Shown: in pieces, positions 1-8,151 of the stretch | Layout: each line of letters starts with the position of its first letter | Position numbering within the stretch: position 1 is the first letter of the stretch | DNA from: Ureibacillus yapensis | GTDB lineage: Bacteria; Bacillota; Bacilli; Bacillales_A; Planococcaceae | Length of the DNA: 64,000 nucleotides | Reading direction: 5' to 3' | Assembly (NCBI RefSeq): GCF_003515775.1 | Contig: NZ_QWEI01000012.1 | Coordinates: forward strand, 27,038 to 91,037 | Position numbers and translations under genes: made by a program | Notes under the pieces: model-generated | Told to the model about the DNA's origin: nothing | The model's input: the letters and a program-made list of their open reading frames with translations, nothing else | Database searches by the model: none

Positions 1-1553
1 ATCAGCTGCTGTACACTGTCAAAGCTGTTTTTATCTACCTTCCCTAACTGGCTTTCGGCATCGGACAGTCCTTCGTTAATCGTGCCTAAGCCCTCTTCGG
101 CAGAGCCAAGGCCTTCATTTAAAACAGTCGTTTGCTCTCCTATATATAAATCCTGTATTTTTTCTCCGGCAGGCCGGGTAACGGAAAGCACTTTTGAAAC
201 GCCATCTACATTCGAAATCACTTCCGTCAACTGGTCAATATCCTGCAGGCTAATTTGCGTTGCAAGGGATTTATCCGCTTTGACCATAAGCGTTGTGGGT
301 GCAGAGAAGCCTGCCGGGAAATGGTCTTCAATTACATTAATCGCTTGTTTCGATTCATAGTCATCACTGATTTCCACCAAATCGTTATAATTTAGCTCAC
401 CTGTATATTTCAACATAAATGGAATTGAAATGACGGCAATGATAGTCAATGCTGCGATTGGCCGGAAGAATGAATGCTTTGATAGGAAGAGCCATATTTT
501 ATTTTCACTATGGCCGTTTATGGTCTTTGCCGGCCAGAACATTTTAATGCCGAATACCGCCATGAAGAATGGGTTTAATGTCAGCAATACCAACAGCAGG
601 ACGGCAACACCAATCGCAACGGCCGAGGTTGCTTGATACAGCTTGAATTCTGCCAAATAGAGGGCCATAAAGCCGATAAATACGGCAATGCCGCTATAGA
701 TCACTGTTTTTCCCGCAGTTCGGTAGGTCTCGGTGATGGCTTTTAAAATATGGCCGCCCTTGCCAAGTTCCTCTTTAAATCGTGTGTATAGGAGGATATT
801 ATAGTCCGTTCCGATCCCAAACAAAATGACAATCAAGAATACTTGGGTAAAGTTCGAAAATGGAAAATCAAAACGATCCACCAGCTGTGTGACAATTCCG
901 AGTGATACGATATAGGACACCCCCACCGTGATCAGCGAGATGAAAGGCACAACCGGTGAACGGAATACCAAAACCAATACCACCAAGATAAAAATGATGG
1001 CGATTACTTCCGTTTTCTTGATTCCTTCTTGAGAGGATTTTGCGAAATCATCCATCACGATATCTGTCCCCGTATAATAAGAATCCACTGATTCCACTGT
1101 TGTTGCAGCACGCAAAGTTTGGGCAACTTCTTCAACCGTTCCTTGGTTGGCATCCACATCGATTCTCGTTAAAATCGTGGTCCCATCTTCGGATACTAGC
1201 TGCTTTTTTGCCTCTTCACTATCTGAATAAGCCAGCATTTCCGTAATGCCGAGCTCCTTGCTCTTACTGTTTAGCGCCGAAATCGCTTGATCGATTTCTT
1301 CTAACTGCGCCTCAGTTAATGCTTCGGCATTGCCGCTTGCGAATACCGCGATAAATTGGTAGGTTTCTGCTCCCTCATCTGCCATTTCGGTCTGTATTTT
1401 TGATGCTATTTGACTTTGTGTATAAGAGGGAATTTCCACTTGTCCTTTTTCACGCACCAATGTGTCCAAATTCGGCATTGTGACAATCATGAGGACGGAT
1501 ATGGCAACCCAGAATACGAACGAAGCCGTGCGCACATTGAGCAAATTTTTCAA
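1..1553 (-). CDS. MMPL/RND-family membrane transporter (partial)
   Basis: This gene runs off the left edge; about 517 residues are visible. It encodes an MMPL-type (YdfJ-like) proton-driven exporter of lipids or drugs in the cytoplasmic membrane. I read an N-terminal membrane segment, an extracytoplasmic domain, then several hydrophobic helices carrying the family hallmark GTDYNILLYTRFKEEL, then the second extracytoplasmic domain. The start is a TTG at 1553 preceded by an AAAGGTG ribosome binding site; no ATG is suitably placed. The gene is divergent from the TetR gene at 1705, and that regulator probably represses it. The substrate cannot be told from the sequence. The family is clear; the C-terminal half is outside the window. 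Confidence 0.9.
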   Translation of the reverse strand, partial: MKNLLNVRTASFVFWVAISVLMIVTMPNLDTLVREKGQVEIPSYTQSQIASKIQTEMADEGAETYQFIAVFASGNAEALTEAQLEEIDQAISALNSKSKELGITEMLAYSDSEEAKKQLVSEDGTTILTRIDVDANQGTVEEVAQTLRAATTVESVDSYYTGTDIVMDDFAKSSQEGIKKTEVIAIIFILVVLVLVFRSPVVPFISLITVGVSYIVSLGIVTQLVDRFDFPFSNFTQVFLIVILFGIGTDYNILLYTRFKEELGKGGHILKAITETYRTAGKTVIYSGIAVFIGFMALYLAEFKLYQATSAVAIGVAVLLLVLLTLNPFFMAVFGIKMFWPAKTINGHSENKIWLFLSKHSFFRPIAALTIIAVISIPFMLKYTGELNYNDLVEISDDYESKQAINVIEDHFPAGFSAPTTLMVKADKSLATQISLQDIDQLTEVISNVDGVSKVLSVTRPAGEKIQDLYIGEQTTVLNEGLGSAEEGLGTINEGLSDAESQLGKVDKNSFDSVQQL

Positions 1554-1584
1554 AATGAATCACCTTTCTTCTATATTTCTCTAA

Positions 1585-1605
1585 GCCTATAAAGTTCTTA
1601 TAAGC
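1585..1605. promoter_or_regulatory. Candidate TetR operator between divergent genes
   Basis: A 21-base near-perfect palindrome, GC-n-TATAA-AGTTC-TTATA-n-GC, lies between the MMPL transporter start and the divergent TetR gene. Position and symmetry suit a TetR-family operator. This is inference from sequence only. Confidence 0.45.
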
Positions 1606-1704
1606 GAAAATATTCTATTTGTACTTTATCACGGGCAAAAAGGTTAAAATATAGACAATCAGGGTTGAATTGTTTAAAAAACGGAATGAGATGGGGTTGA
1701 AAAA

Positions 1705-2274
1705 ATGAAGCACAGTGATGAAACAAAACGGCTGCTTGCATCATCCTTAAAGGAATTAATGAAAATCAAGCCTCTCGAAAAGATTTCGATTCGTGAGTTG
1801 ACTGCACATGCAAATGTCAACCGGCAAACTTTCTATTATCACTTTGAAGATATATATGACTTATTGAAGTGGACATTTCAGCAAGAGACGATCCAGCTCT
1901 TGGCCGTTCATGAAAGTACGCATGTTTGGCAGGAAGGGCTATTGCAGCTTTTCCGTTATTTGGGTGATAATCGAGAAATTTGTTTATGTGCCTTGCGTTC
2001 ATTGGGCCGTGGCCATATGAAACGGTTTTTTTACGCAGATATTCACAATATTTTCGGCCGTGTTGTGTATGAATTTGGCGAAAAGTTAAAGGCACCGGAG
2101 GAATACATGGCGTTTCTGACGCACTTTTACACCATTTCACTTGGAAGCCTTGTGGAAAGCTGGCTTTTGGGAGAGATGGATCAAACACCAGAAGAAATTA
2201 TCGACATGATTGATTTATTCATCCAAGACCAGCTGCTGGGAGCACAGCAGCGATTAAAAGAAGAACCTCGGTGA
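1705..2274 (+). CDS. TetR/AcrR family transcriptional regulator
   Basis: This 189-residue one-component regulator has an N-terminal helix-turn-helix at about residues 8-55, including the recognition stretch NVNRQTFYYHF. The C-terminal ligand domain resembles the DhaS/YxaF-like class. The ATG follows GATGGGG at a suitable distance. It is transcribed divergently from the MMPL exporter, the usual arrangement for a local repressor that responds to a substrate of the pump. A palindrome at 1585-1605 is a candidate operator. The ligand is unknown. Confidence 0.85.
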   Translation: MKHSDETKRLLASSLKELMKIKPLEKISIRELTAHANVNRQTFYYHFEDIYDLLKWTFQQETIQLLAVHESTHVWQEGLLQLFRYLGDNREICLCALRSLGRGHMKRFFYADIHNIFGRVVYEFGEKLKAPEEYMAFLTHFYTISLGSLVESWLLGEMDQTPEEIIDMIDLFIQDQLLGAQQRLKEEPR

Positions 2275-2371
2275 TGATGCAATAAATTCGCTTTAAAAAG
2301 GAGTCTTCCTTATCTCAAAAAGCAGGTTCGGACTTTCCAAACCCGCTTTGAGCCACGGTCCGATACGTGCA

Positions 2372-3388
2372 CTAAAAAGCGCGGTACTTCTTTAAACTGA
2401 TAATATTCAAAGCAATAAAGATTATCGCAAAAAGGAATAGCACGAATAAATCCATTGCAATATCATTTATTTCATAACCTTTATACATGACGCCATTAAG
2501 CGCATCGGAGGCATAATAAAGCGGCATGATTCTGCCGATTTGCACCAGCCAATCCGCCATCCCGTCAAGCGGGAAAATGCCTGTGAAAAACACCTGGGGC
2601 ACAATGACCAAAGGGATAAATTGCACCATTTGAAATTCTGACGAGGCAAAACTGGATAACAGCGTGCCAAGCGACAAAGCGACAAAAGCAACTAGGATGT
2701 TTGTTAAGAGCACCAACCAGATGGATCCAACCAATACGATATCGAGTACCTTTACAGCGTACAGCACAACGATGACGGTTTGAATCAAGGCAAACAATCC
2801 GTACCCAAGCAAGTAGCCCCCAACAATTTCATGGCGTTTGATCGGTGTTGCGAGCAGGCGCTCCAATGTACCGCTGGTGCGTTCTTTTAAAAGGGCAATA
2901 CCTGCAATCAAAAATACGAAAAAGAAGACAAAAAATCCAACCAGCATTGGGCTAAAAACATCAAAGCTATTCGTGTCTGCATCGCCATAGACAAAGTCTG
3001 CTTTCATTGACTGCTTTACATCGTTTCCATTAAAACTTTGAGCAAGCATAATTTGCATGGCCTTTGCTCTTTGAGGCTGGGCGTTCAGCAGCGTTAAATG
3101 CATTTCCCCCTCTTGAATGTGGAGCCATCCATCAACTTCTTCTTCCATCATCTTCTCCTTCGAATATTTATCTTTCAGCGTCAAGTCAAAATCACTTTCC
3201 TCAAGCACCCCATTAACGAGAGGATTACTCCCCGTCACCACAAGCTTCAAGTCGCTTGTTTCCGAGTCGAAAATAAAATACATTAGCGTTAGAACGAGTA
3301 ATGGAGCAGCAAACAGCAATGCGAGTGTTCGTTTATCTTTTCGCAATTGCTGGATGATTCGTTTTATCAATGCTAGCGTGCGCATCAA
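2372..3388 (-). CDS. ABC-2 type transporter permease
   Basis: This 338-residue membrane permease belongs to the ABC-2 (YhgE/DrrB/NatB-like) class. It has one N-terminal membrane helix (about residues 20-40), an extracytoplasmic domain of about 120 residues, and five or six C-terminal helices with the typical ERTSGTLERLLATP stretch after the second helix. It overlaps the ATPase gene upstream by four bases (ATGA), so the two are translationally coupled and form one exporter. The TetR gene at 4231 is divergent. The substrate is probably a drug, peptide or lipid; the sequence does not decide. Confidence 0.88.
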   Translation of the reverse strand: MMRTLALIKRIIQQLRKDKRTLALLFAAPLLVLTLMYFIFDSETSDLKLVVTGSNPLVNGVLEESDFDLTLKDKYSKEKMMEEEVDGWLHIQEGEMHLTLLNAQPQRAKAMQIMLAQSFNGNDVKQSMKADFVYGDADTNSFDVFSPMLVGFFVFFFVFLIAGIALLKERTSGTLERLLATPIKRHEIVGGYLLGYGLFALIQTVIVVLYAVKVLDIVLVGSIWLVLLTNILVAFVALSLGTLLSSFASSEFQMVQFIPLVIVPQVFFTGIFPLDGMADWLVQIGRIMPLYYASDALNGVMYKGYEINDIAMDLFVLFLFAIIFIALNIISLKKYRAF

Positions 3389-4107
3389 TGGCCACCTCCA
3401 ATTTTTACAAACACCTCATCCAATGATGCAGCATGGTATTGGGCTTTTATTTCCATTGGCGTTCCAATCGCCACAATCTCTCCTTCGCGCAGCATCCCGA
3501 TTTTGTCGCAACGTTCTGCTTCATCCATTACATGTGTCGTAATTAGGATTGTTTTCCCTTCTTCCGCTTTGAGCCGTTCCAGCTCTTTCCAAATCGATTG
3601 CTTCAGCAAGGGATCGATGCCGACGGTCGGTTCATCCAATATTAAAATCTTGGGATTTTGTATCAAGGCAATCGCCAAGGATAATCTGCGCTTCATTCCA
3701 CCTGAATAAGCAAAAACAGAGACATCCAGATCATTGGAAAGCTGAACGATTTCCGCAGCATAGTCAATACGGATTTTCCGCTCGCTCTTGGACATGCCAT
3801 AGAGCTTTGCAAAAAACTCCAGGTTTTGCCTCCCTGTCAGTTCTGTATAAAGGGCATCGGATTGTGCCATATACCCGATTTCCGAGAGCAATGAAGCATC
3901 GGGCACACGTTTTCCCAGCACCGTGATTCCTCCTGCATCCGGCTTCATCATGCCGACGATCATTTTAATTAATGTGGTTTTCCCGCAGCCTGATGGACCA
4001 AGCAACCCATAAATTTTTTGGCTTTCTATTTGAACACTTAGCGGCTTGATCACTCTTTTTCTTTTAAAAGATTTTGATAGCTCTTCAATATGAATTGCAT
4101 TTTGCAA
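3385..4107 (-). CDS. ABC transporter ATP-binding protein
   Basis: This is the ATPase partner of the permease at 2372, about 240 residues from the start chosen here. Walker A is GPSGCGKTT, the signature is YSGGMKRRLS, and Walker B is ILILDEPTVGID followed by the switch ITTHVMDEAERCD. I prefer the TTG at 4107, preceded by GAGAGG. An upstream in-frame ATG at 4185 would add 26 weakly conserved residues and would run through the direct repeats that look regulatory. The gene overlaps the permease by four bases and diverges from a TetR gene. Confidence 0.88.
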   Translation of the reverse strand: MQNAIHIEELSKSFKRKRVIKPLSVQIESQKIYGLLGPSGCGKTTLIKMIVGMMKPDAGGITVLGKRVPDASLLSEIGYMAQSDALYTELTGRQNLEFFAKLYGMSKSERKIRIDYAAEIVQLSNDLDVSVFAYSGGMKRRLSLAIALIQNPKILILDEPTVGIDPLLKQSIWKELERLKAEEGKTILITTHVMDEAERCDKIGMLREGEIVAIGTPMEIKAQYHAASLDEVFVKIGGGH

Positions 4108-4126
4108 CCCACTCACCCTCTCGTTA

Positions 4127-4199
4127 TTCAATTTCAATGAACACTCTGTTGATTTCAATTTCATTTTAGGATACGCTATTTCCAATTACAATGAACACT
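4127..4199. promoter_or_regulatory. Paired 19-base direct repeats, candidate TetR operator region
   Basis: Two 19-base copies (4127-4145 and 4181-4199) match at 17 positions and share CAATGAACACT. Their starts are 54 bases apart. The first copy continues into a near-palindrome, TGAACA-CTC-TGTTGA. They fill the space between the divergent ABC exporter and its TetR gene, so binding by that TetR protein is the simplest explanation. This is inference from position. Confidence 0.5.
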
Positions 4200-4230
4200 T
4201 TTACAAATATTGTTAAGGAGAGGTGACGAA

Positions 4231-4839
4231 ATGGCCGAAATCCATGAAAAGATGGCGCAAAAAACAAAACAGGAAATTAAAAAAGCTTTTCTTGAACTGG
4301 TGGAAGAGATAGGATTTTCAAATGTTTCCGTGAAAAAAATTGCCGAACAGGCCGGGATTAATCGAGGGACATTTTATTTACACTTTGTCGATAAGTTTGA
4401 TGTAATGGAGCAAATACAAGAGGAATTACTGAAGGATTTACACGCTCGAATTGAGCTGATCGCGCCAAAGGATGTATTTAAAGCAATCCATGAGGGACAG
4501 CACTATCCACCATTGTTGGCAATTTACCAATTCGTCCACGATTATGCCCATGAGTTGAGAGTACTTTTGGGTGACCAGGGGGACCCTTCCTTTGCGAGGA
4601 AAATCAAGCAAATCTTCGGAAATACTTTAATCGCTCAATTAACCGAAGTTTCGTATGAAGGAAACGACGAAGAATTCCGCAACTATTTGTTTGCGTTTTT
4701 AACGTCGGCGATTTTAGGGATTATTCAGGAGTGGCTTAATGATTATGAAGGAAAAACAGTAGAAGATATGGCAAAAATCCATTACAAGCTTTTAGGCTTT
4801 ATTGGCAACCTTAGCCATTTGCTTAGAAATCAAAAATAG
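4231..4839 (+). CDS. TetR/AcrR family transcriptional regulator
   Basis: This 202-residue TetR regulator carries a helix-turn-helix at about residues 12-55, with the recognition helix in INRGTFYLHFVDKFD. The C-terminal ligand domain belongs to the same broad class as the regulator at 1705, but the two are not near-identical. The ATG at 4231 follows AAGGAGAGGTGA. It diverges from the ABC exporter genes and probably represses them. Its TAG stop lies inside the left arm of a terminator hairpin shared with the convergent rpoN gene. Confidence 0.87.
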   Translation: MAEIHEKMAQKTKQEIKKAFLELVEEIGFSNVSVKKIAEQAGINRGTFYLHFVDKFDVMEQIQEELLKDLHARIELIAPKDVFKAIHEGQHYPPLLAIYQFVHDYAHELRVLLGDQGDPSFARKIKQIFGNTLIAQLTEVSYEGNDEEFRNYLFAFLTSAILGIIQEWLNDYEGKTVEDMAKIHYKLLGFIGNLSHLLRNQK

Positions 4840-4875
4840 CACCCAGCCCAATTTTATGAGTGAAGTGCTATTTTT
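4832..4875. terminator. Bidirectional terminator shared by tetR and rpoN
   Basis: The arms AAAAATAGCAC (4832-4842) and GTGCTATTTTT (4865-4875) pair perfectly and end in T-runs on both strands. The stop codons of both convergent genes lie within the stem arms. Confidence 0.85.
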
Positions 4876-6214
4876 TTCTTGATCGTTTGGTGGACTGCAT
4901 GATTCCCAGTTCCTCCCGATATTTTGCAACAGTCCTTCTTGCAATTTGAATCCCCTCTGCCATCAAGATATTGGCGATTTTCTGGTCTGACAGTGGTTTT
5001 CGTAAATCCTCTCCTTCAATAATCGCCTTAATTTTTTCCTTGATCAAAATGGTGGATGCTGCTTCTCCACTCTCTGTTTTGATGCCTCGTACAAAGAACG
5101 CTTTAAGCGGAAAAATGCCTTTTGGCGTTTGTATGCATTTATCATGGATGGCTCTGCTGATTGTGGATTCATGGAGTTCCACAAGTTCCGCGACGTCTTT
5201 TAAACGCAAGGGTTTCAAGGCTTTTTTTCCATCTTTCAAAAAGTCTTTTTGCCGCTGCAATACAATCGATGTTACTTTGTAAAGCGTTTCATGCCGTTGT
5301 TCAATCCCTTTCATCAATAACAAGGCATCGGAAAGTTTCGTTTTTAAATAGTTATTTACTTCTGCATCCTTGTTTATTCTCAGCAACTCTTCATAATAGG
5401 TGTTAATCGATATCTGGGGTAAAAATCCATCATTTATTCTAATAGCCATTTCTCCATTCAATATTTCGACAATTATATCCGGAATGATATATTCTGTTTG
5501 CCTATTTTCAATCTCAATTACAGGACGAGGATGAAGCTGCTGGATATATGAAAATATGGTTTGCACTTCTTCTGTTGTAATTTCATAAGTGTCTGCAAGC
5601 AATTGAAATTGCCGGTCTGCCAAATCTTCCAAATGCTTTTCGGCAAATTCGGCCGCAAGTGGCGGTGCATTTTTATGATGTTGTATCTGTATAAGCAAAC
5701 ACTCGCTTAAACTTCTTGCCGCAATGCCCGTCGGCTCGAAATTTTGCAGGATTTTAAGCAGCCTCTCCCCATCATCCACTTCCAACCCGTACTGTAACGC
5801 TACTTCCTCCACATCGCATATTAAATAGCCGGAATCATTTAAACTTCGTATAAAATACAGCAATACTTCCTTTTCGCTGCGTGCCAGGCCTTTTTCCATT
5901 GCAAGCTGCTCCATTAAGTATTGCTCCAAGGAGACTTCGGGACTTGCGATTTGGTTGAATACATCAAACGGTTCTTCACCTGTTGAAATGCTGCCCCGCG
6001 CAAAATCACCATCATGCAGCCGAGCCATGTCAATCGTACGCTCTGTTGTAATCTGTTCTTTTAATTCGATAAGCGGATTCGAATTGGCTTCTTCCCGGAT
6101 ATAGCTTTCCAGCTCTTCCACCGACAGCTTCAATACTTCCAGCGATTGCTTTAACTGAGGCGTCAACACCAATTTAGCTTCGAGCTTTTGCTGCAAATGC
6201 ATAGACATATCCAC
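4868..6214 (-). CDS. rpoN: RNA polymerase sigma-54 factor RpoN (SigL)
   Basis: Sigma-54 directs RNA polymerase to -24/-12 promoters that need an enhancer-binding ATPase. The protein (448 residues) shows region I at the N terminus (LEAKLVLTPQLKQSLEVLK), the core-binding region in the middle, a helix-turn-helix near residues 350-385 (DVAELVELHESTISRAI), and the C-terminal RpoN box ARRTVAKYREELGI. Bacillus would call it sigL. The start is a GTG at 6214 with AGGAGG eight bases upstream; longer and shorter in-frame starts have poor spacing. It lies directly downstream of a RocR-like activator gene on the same strand, separated by a highly folded spacer. Confidence 0.96.
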   Translation of the reverse strand: MDMSMHLQQKLEAKLVLTPQLKQSLEVLKLSVEELESYIREEANSNPLIELKEQITTERTIDMARLHDGDFARGSISTGEEPFDVFNQIASPEVSLEQYLMEQLAMEKGLARSEKEVLLYFIRSLNDSGYLICDVEEVALQYGLEVDDGERLLKILQNFEPTGIAARSLSECLLIQIQHHKNAPPLAAEFAEKHLEDLADRQFQLLADTYEITTEEVQTIFSYIQQLHPRPVIEIENRQTEYIIPDIIVEILNGEMAIRINDGFLPQISINTYYEELLRINKDAEVNNYLKTKLSDALLLMKGIEQRHETLYKVTSIVLQRQKDFLKDGKKALKPLRLKDVAELVELHESTISRAIHDKCIQTPKGIFPLKAFFVRGIKTESGEAASTILIKEKIKAIIEGEDLRKPLSDQKIANILMAEGIQIARRTVAKYREELGIMQSTKRSRKK

Positions 6215-6242
6215 TATGCACACCTCCTTCTCTATGTAAAAT

Positions 6243-6471
6243 CAAATACGCCTTGGCGTATTTGTGACTGTCGCTTTGCTTTCGTCACAGTCAAAACATA
6301 TGTGTCCAGATTTTATCGAGCAATGCTCGATAAACCTCCTTTAAAAATCTGTGACATCCGCCGGAGGCAATTAACTTCATTCAGTCTAGAAATGAATCCC
6401 ACAAAATTGATTCACCTTTTGCATTCATCTCACACTTATAGAAGTGGAAGTCTTTTACTGAATGAAGTTAA
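6243..6471. repeat. Structured multi-hairpin intergenic element
   Basis: Most of the 240-base gap between the activator gene and rpoN is inverted repeats. They are 6243-6252/6255-6264 (10-bp stem, two-base loop), 6265-6271/6287-6293, 6312-6321/6325-6334 (10-bp stem, three-base loop), and an outer perfect 14-bp pair at 6371-6384/6458-6471. The last arm lies inside the final codons of the activator gene. It looks like an intergenic repeat family member; a shorter stretch near 20200 resembles its TGTCGCT...TTTCGTCACA segment. It may also act as a terminator or mRNA processing signal. Confidence 0.6.
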
Positions 6472-7849
6472 TTTGCATATTTAATCGTTTCATCCGATAT
6501 TGCAAGCTTTGCCGGCTGATGCCCAATTCTTTGGCTGTATTCGTTATGTGGTAATTATTTTTTTGCAAAAAGTGCTGGATATATCGTTTTTCAAATAGCG
6601 CAAGCTGATCCGATAAATGCGTATTGTAATTGCTGTCCGCTTGTAGAAGCCTCGTCGCTGGATTGGATGTTTTCGTTTCCCTTTTTCGGTATTGATAGGG
6701 AAGATGATGAAATTCAATCGTTTCCTCATGGTTGATTAGGTTTAATGATGCTTCGATCACATGCTCCAGCTCTCTTACATTCCCTGGCCAATGATGGGAT
6801 TCAAAAAAATGGAGCACTTCATTTGAAACTCCCTTCACTTCCAATTTAAACAATTCGTTATATTTTGTTATAAAGTTTTCTAGCAATACTGAAATATCTG
6901 AAATCCGATCGCGCAATGGCGGGATAAAGAGCGTGACAACCGCCAATCGGTAATATAAATCTTTCCGCAGGCGGTTATTTGCAATTGCATCAATCGGATC
7001 TTCATTCATCGTTGCGATGACTCGGACATCAATCGGAATTTCCTTTGTTCCCCCTACTCTGCGTACCTTTCTTTCTTGCAATACGCGCAATAATTTTGAT
7101 TGGAGAGGTATATTCAAGGAATTTAATTCATCTAATAAAAGCGTGCCTCCCTGAGCTTGTTCAAATAATCCCGGCTGGTCAATTGCGCCTGTAAATGCAC
7201 CTTTTGCCGTACCAAATAGTATTCCTTCTATTAAAGAATCCGGCAAGGCAGCGCAGTTCTGGGAGATAAATGGCGCATTGGCCCTGTTGCTTTCCGAATG
7301 AATGCTTTGTGCAAAAAGTTCCTTGCCCGTACCGGTTTCGCCAATAATCAAGACACTTGAATTGGTACGCGTTGCCCGTTTTGCTAAATTAATCACTTCT
7401 TGCAGCTCGCCGCTCTTTCCAATAATATGATGAAATGTAAAATGCGTATTCGTTTGCTGGTGATTCCTGCGCATTAACCGTTCCATTTTCGTGACATCGG
7501 TTGCCATCTCGACGGCTGCATGAATTTCATCATTTATTTTAAAAGGAAATGTTTGATTGATCGTCGTAATTTCAACACCACGATTATTAAAGTAAGTCTG
7601 TTTTACATTGACAACTTCTTCGCCTTGTTCTAAAGAATGCAATAACGTACTGCTTTGATTATCTTGAAATCGAAAGACATCGCGCACATTCTTATGTAGG
7701 ACATCTTCTTCATTCATTGCCTCCATTTCGCGCATTTTTTTGTTATAGATAATGGTCTTTCCGACTTGGTCAACCGCGTGTATCCCAACACCAACACGCT
7801 CGATTATTTCTTCATATAACTGGAGCAGCATGGATGGTTTTATTTTCAA
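6455..7849 (-). CDS. RocR-like sigma-54-dependent transcriptional activator
   Basis: This 464-residue enhancer-binding protein has an N-terminal PAS-like sensor (about 1-125), a central AAA+ domain with Walker A GETGTGKE and the sigma-54 contact loop GAFTGA, the arginine-finger region, and a C-terminal Fis-type helix-turn-helix (NTAKELGISRQSLQYRMKRL). It resembles RocR, which senses ornithine/citrulline and activates arginine catabolism. The start is a TTG at 7849 with AAGAGG eight bases upstream. It is divergent from rocD, which has a sigma-54 promoter and upstream palindromes, so rocD is the likely target. I withhold the rocR symbol because ligand specificity is not visible. Confidence 0.9.
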   Translation of the reverse strand: MKIKPSMLLQLYEEIIERVGVGIHAVDQVGKTIIYNKKMREMEAMNEEDVLHKNVRDVFRFQDNQSSTLLHSLEQGEEVVNVKQTYFNNRGVEITTINQTFPFKINDEIHAAVEMATDVTKMERLMRRNHQQTNTHFTFHHIIGKSGELQEVINLAKRATRTNSSVLIIGETGTGKELFAQSIHSESNRANAPFISQNCAALPDSLIEGILFGTAKGAFTGAIDQPGLFEQAQGGTLLLDELNSLNIPLQSKLLRVLQERKVRRVGGTKEIPIDVRVIATMNEDPIDAIANNRLRKDLYYRLAVVTLFIPPLRDRISDISVLLENFITKYNELFKLEVKGVSNEVLHFFESHHWPGNVRELEHVIEASLNLINHEETIEFHHLPYQYRKRETKTSNPATRLLQADSNYNTHLSDQLALFEKRYIQHFLQKNNYHITNTAKELGISRQSLQYRMKRLNMQINFIQ

Positions 7850-7876
7850 TTTGAACACCTCTTCTTAATCATATCG

Positions 7877-7888
7877 CAAAATATTTTG
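7877..7888. promoter_or_regulatory. Candidate upstream activating sequence 1 for rocD
   Basis: CAAAATATTTTG is a perfect 12-bp palindrome. An overlapping odd palindrome (ATTTTG-G-CAAAAT) spans 7883-7895. It lies about 90 bases upstream of the -24 element and just upstream of the activator's own start, so it could serve both rocD activation and autoregulation. Confidence 0.5.
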
Positions 7889-7910
7889 GCAAAATAGCCC
7901 ATTTCAACTT

Positions 7911-7922
7911 TTTTGCGCAAAA
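7911..7922. promoter_or_regulatory. Candidate upstream activating sequence 2 for rocD
   Basis: TTTTGCGCAAAA is a second perfect 12-bp palindrome. Its centre is 34 bases (about three helical turns) from that of the first. Paired palindromic enhancers are typical of RocR-type activators. Confidence 0.5.
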
Positions 7923-7970
7923 TTTTTCTGCCTAATGTTTATAAGAGCCAGAGATAGATAGGATCAAAAG

Positions 7971-7986
7971 TTGGCATGCAATTTGC
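7971..7986 (+). promoter_or_regulatory. Sigma-54 (-24/-12) promoter of rocD
   Basis: TTGGCATGCAATTTGC fits the YTGGCAyg-N4-TTGC consensus, with the GG at 7973 and the GC at 7985 in the required 12-base register. Transcription should start near 7997, leaving a 5' leader of about 155 bases before rocD. Confidence 0.9.
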
Positions 7987-8151
7987 TTTTATTAATATGA
8001 GAACAAAACTAAATTTCCTATTATTCTTTTTACAATCATTTGAAGACAATTAATAAGCCAGTAATGTTTTGTGCTTATAATCTTATGTAGGCTTTTAAAG
8101 AATTTCAGATGTATCCCCTATTTTCAAATAACCTTTTAAGGAGGATTTTCA

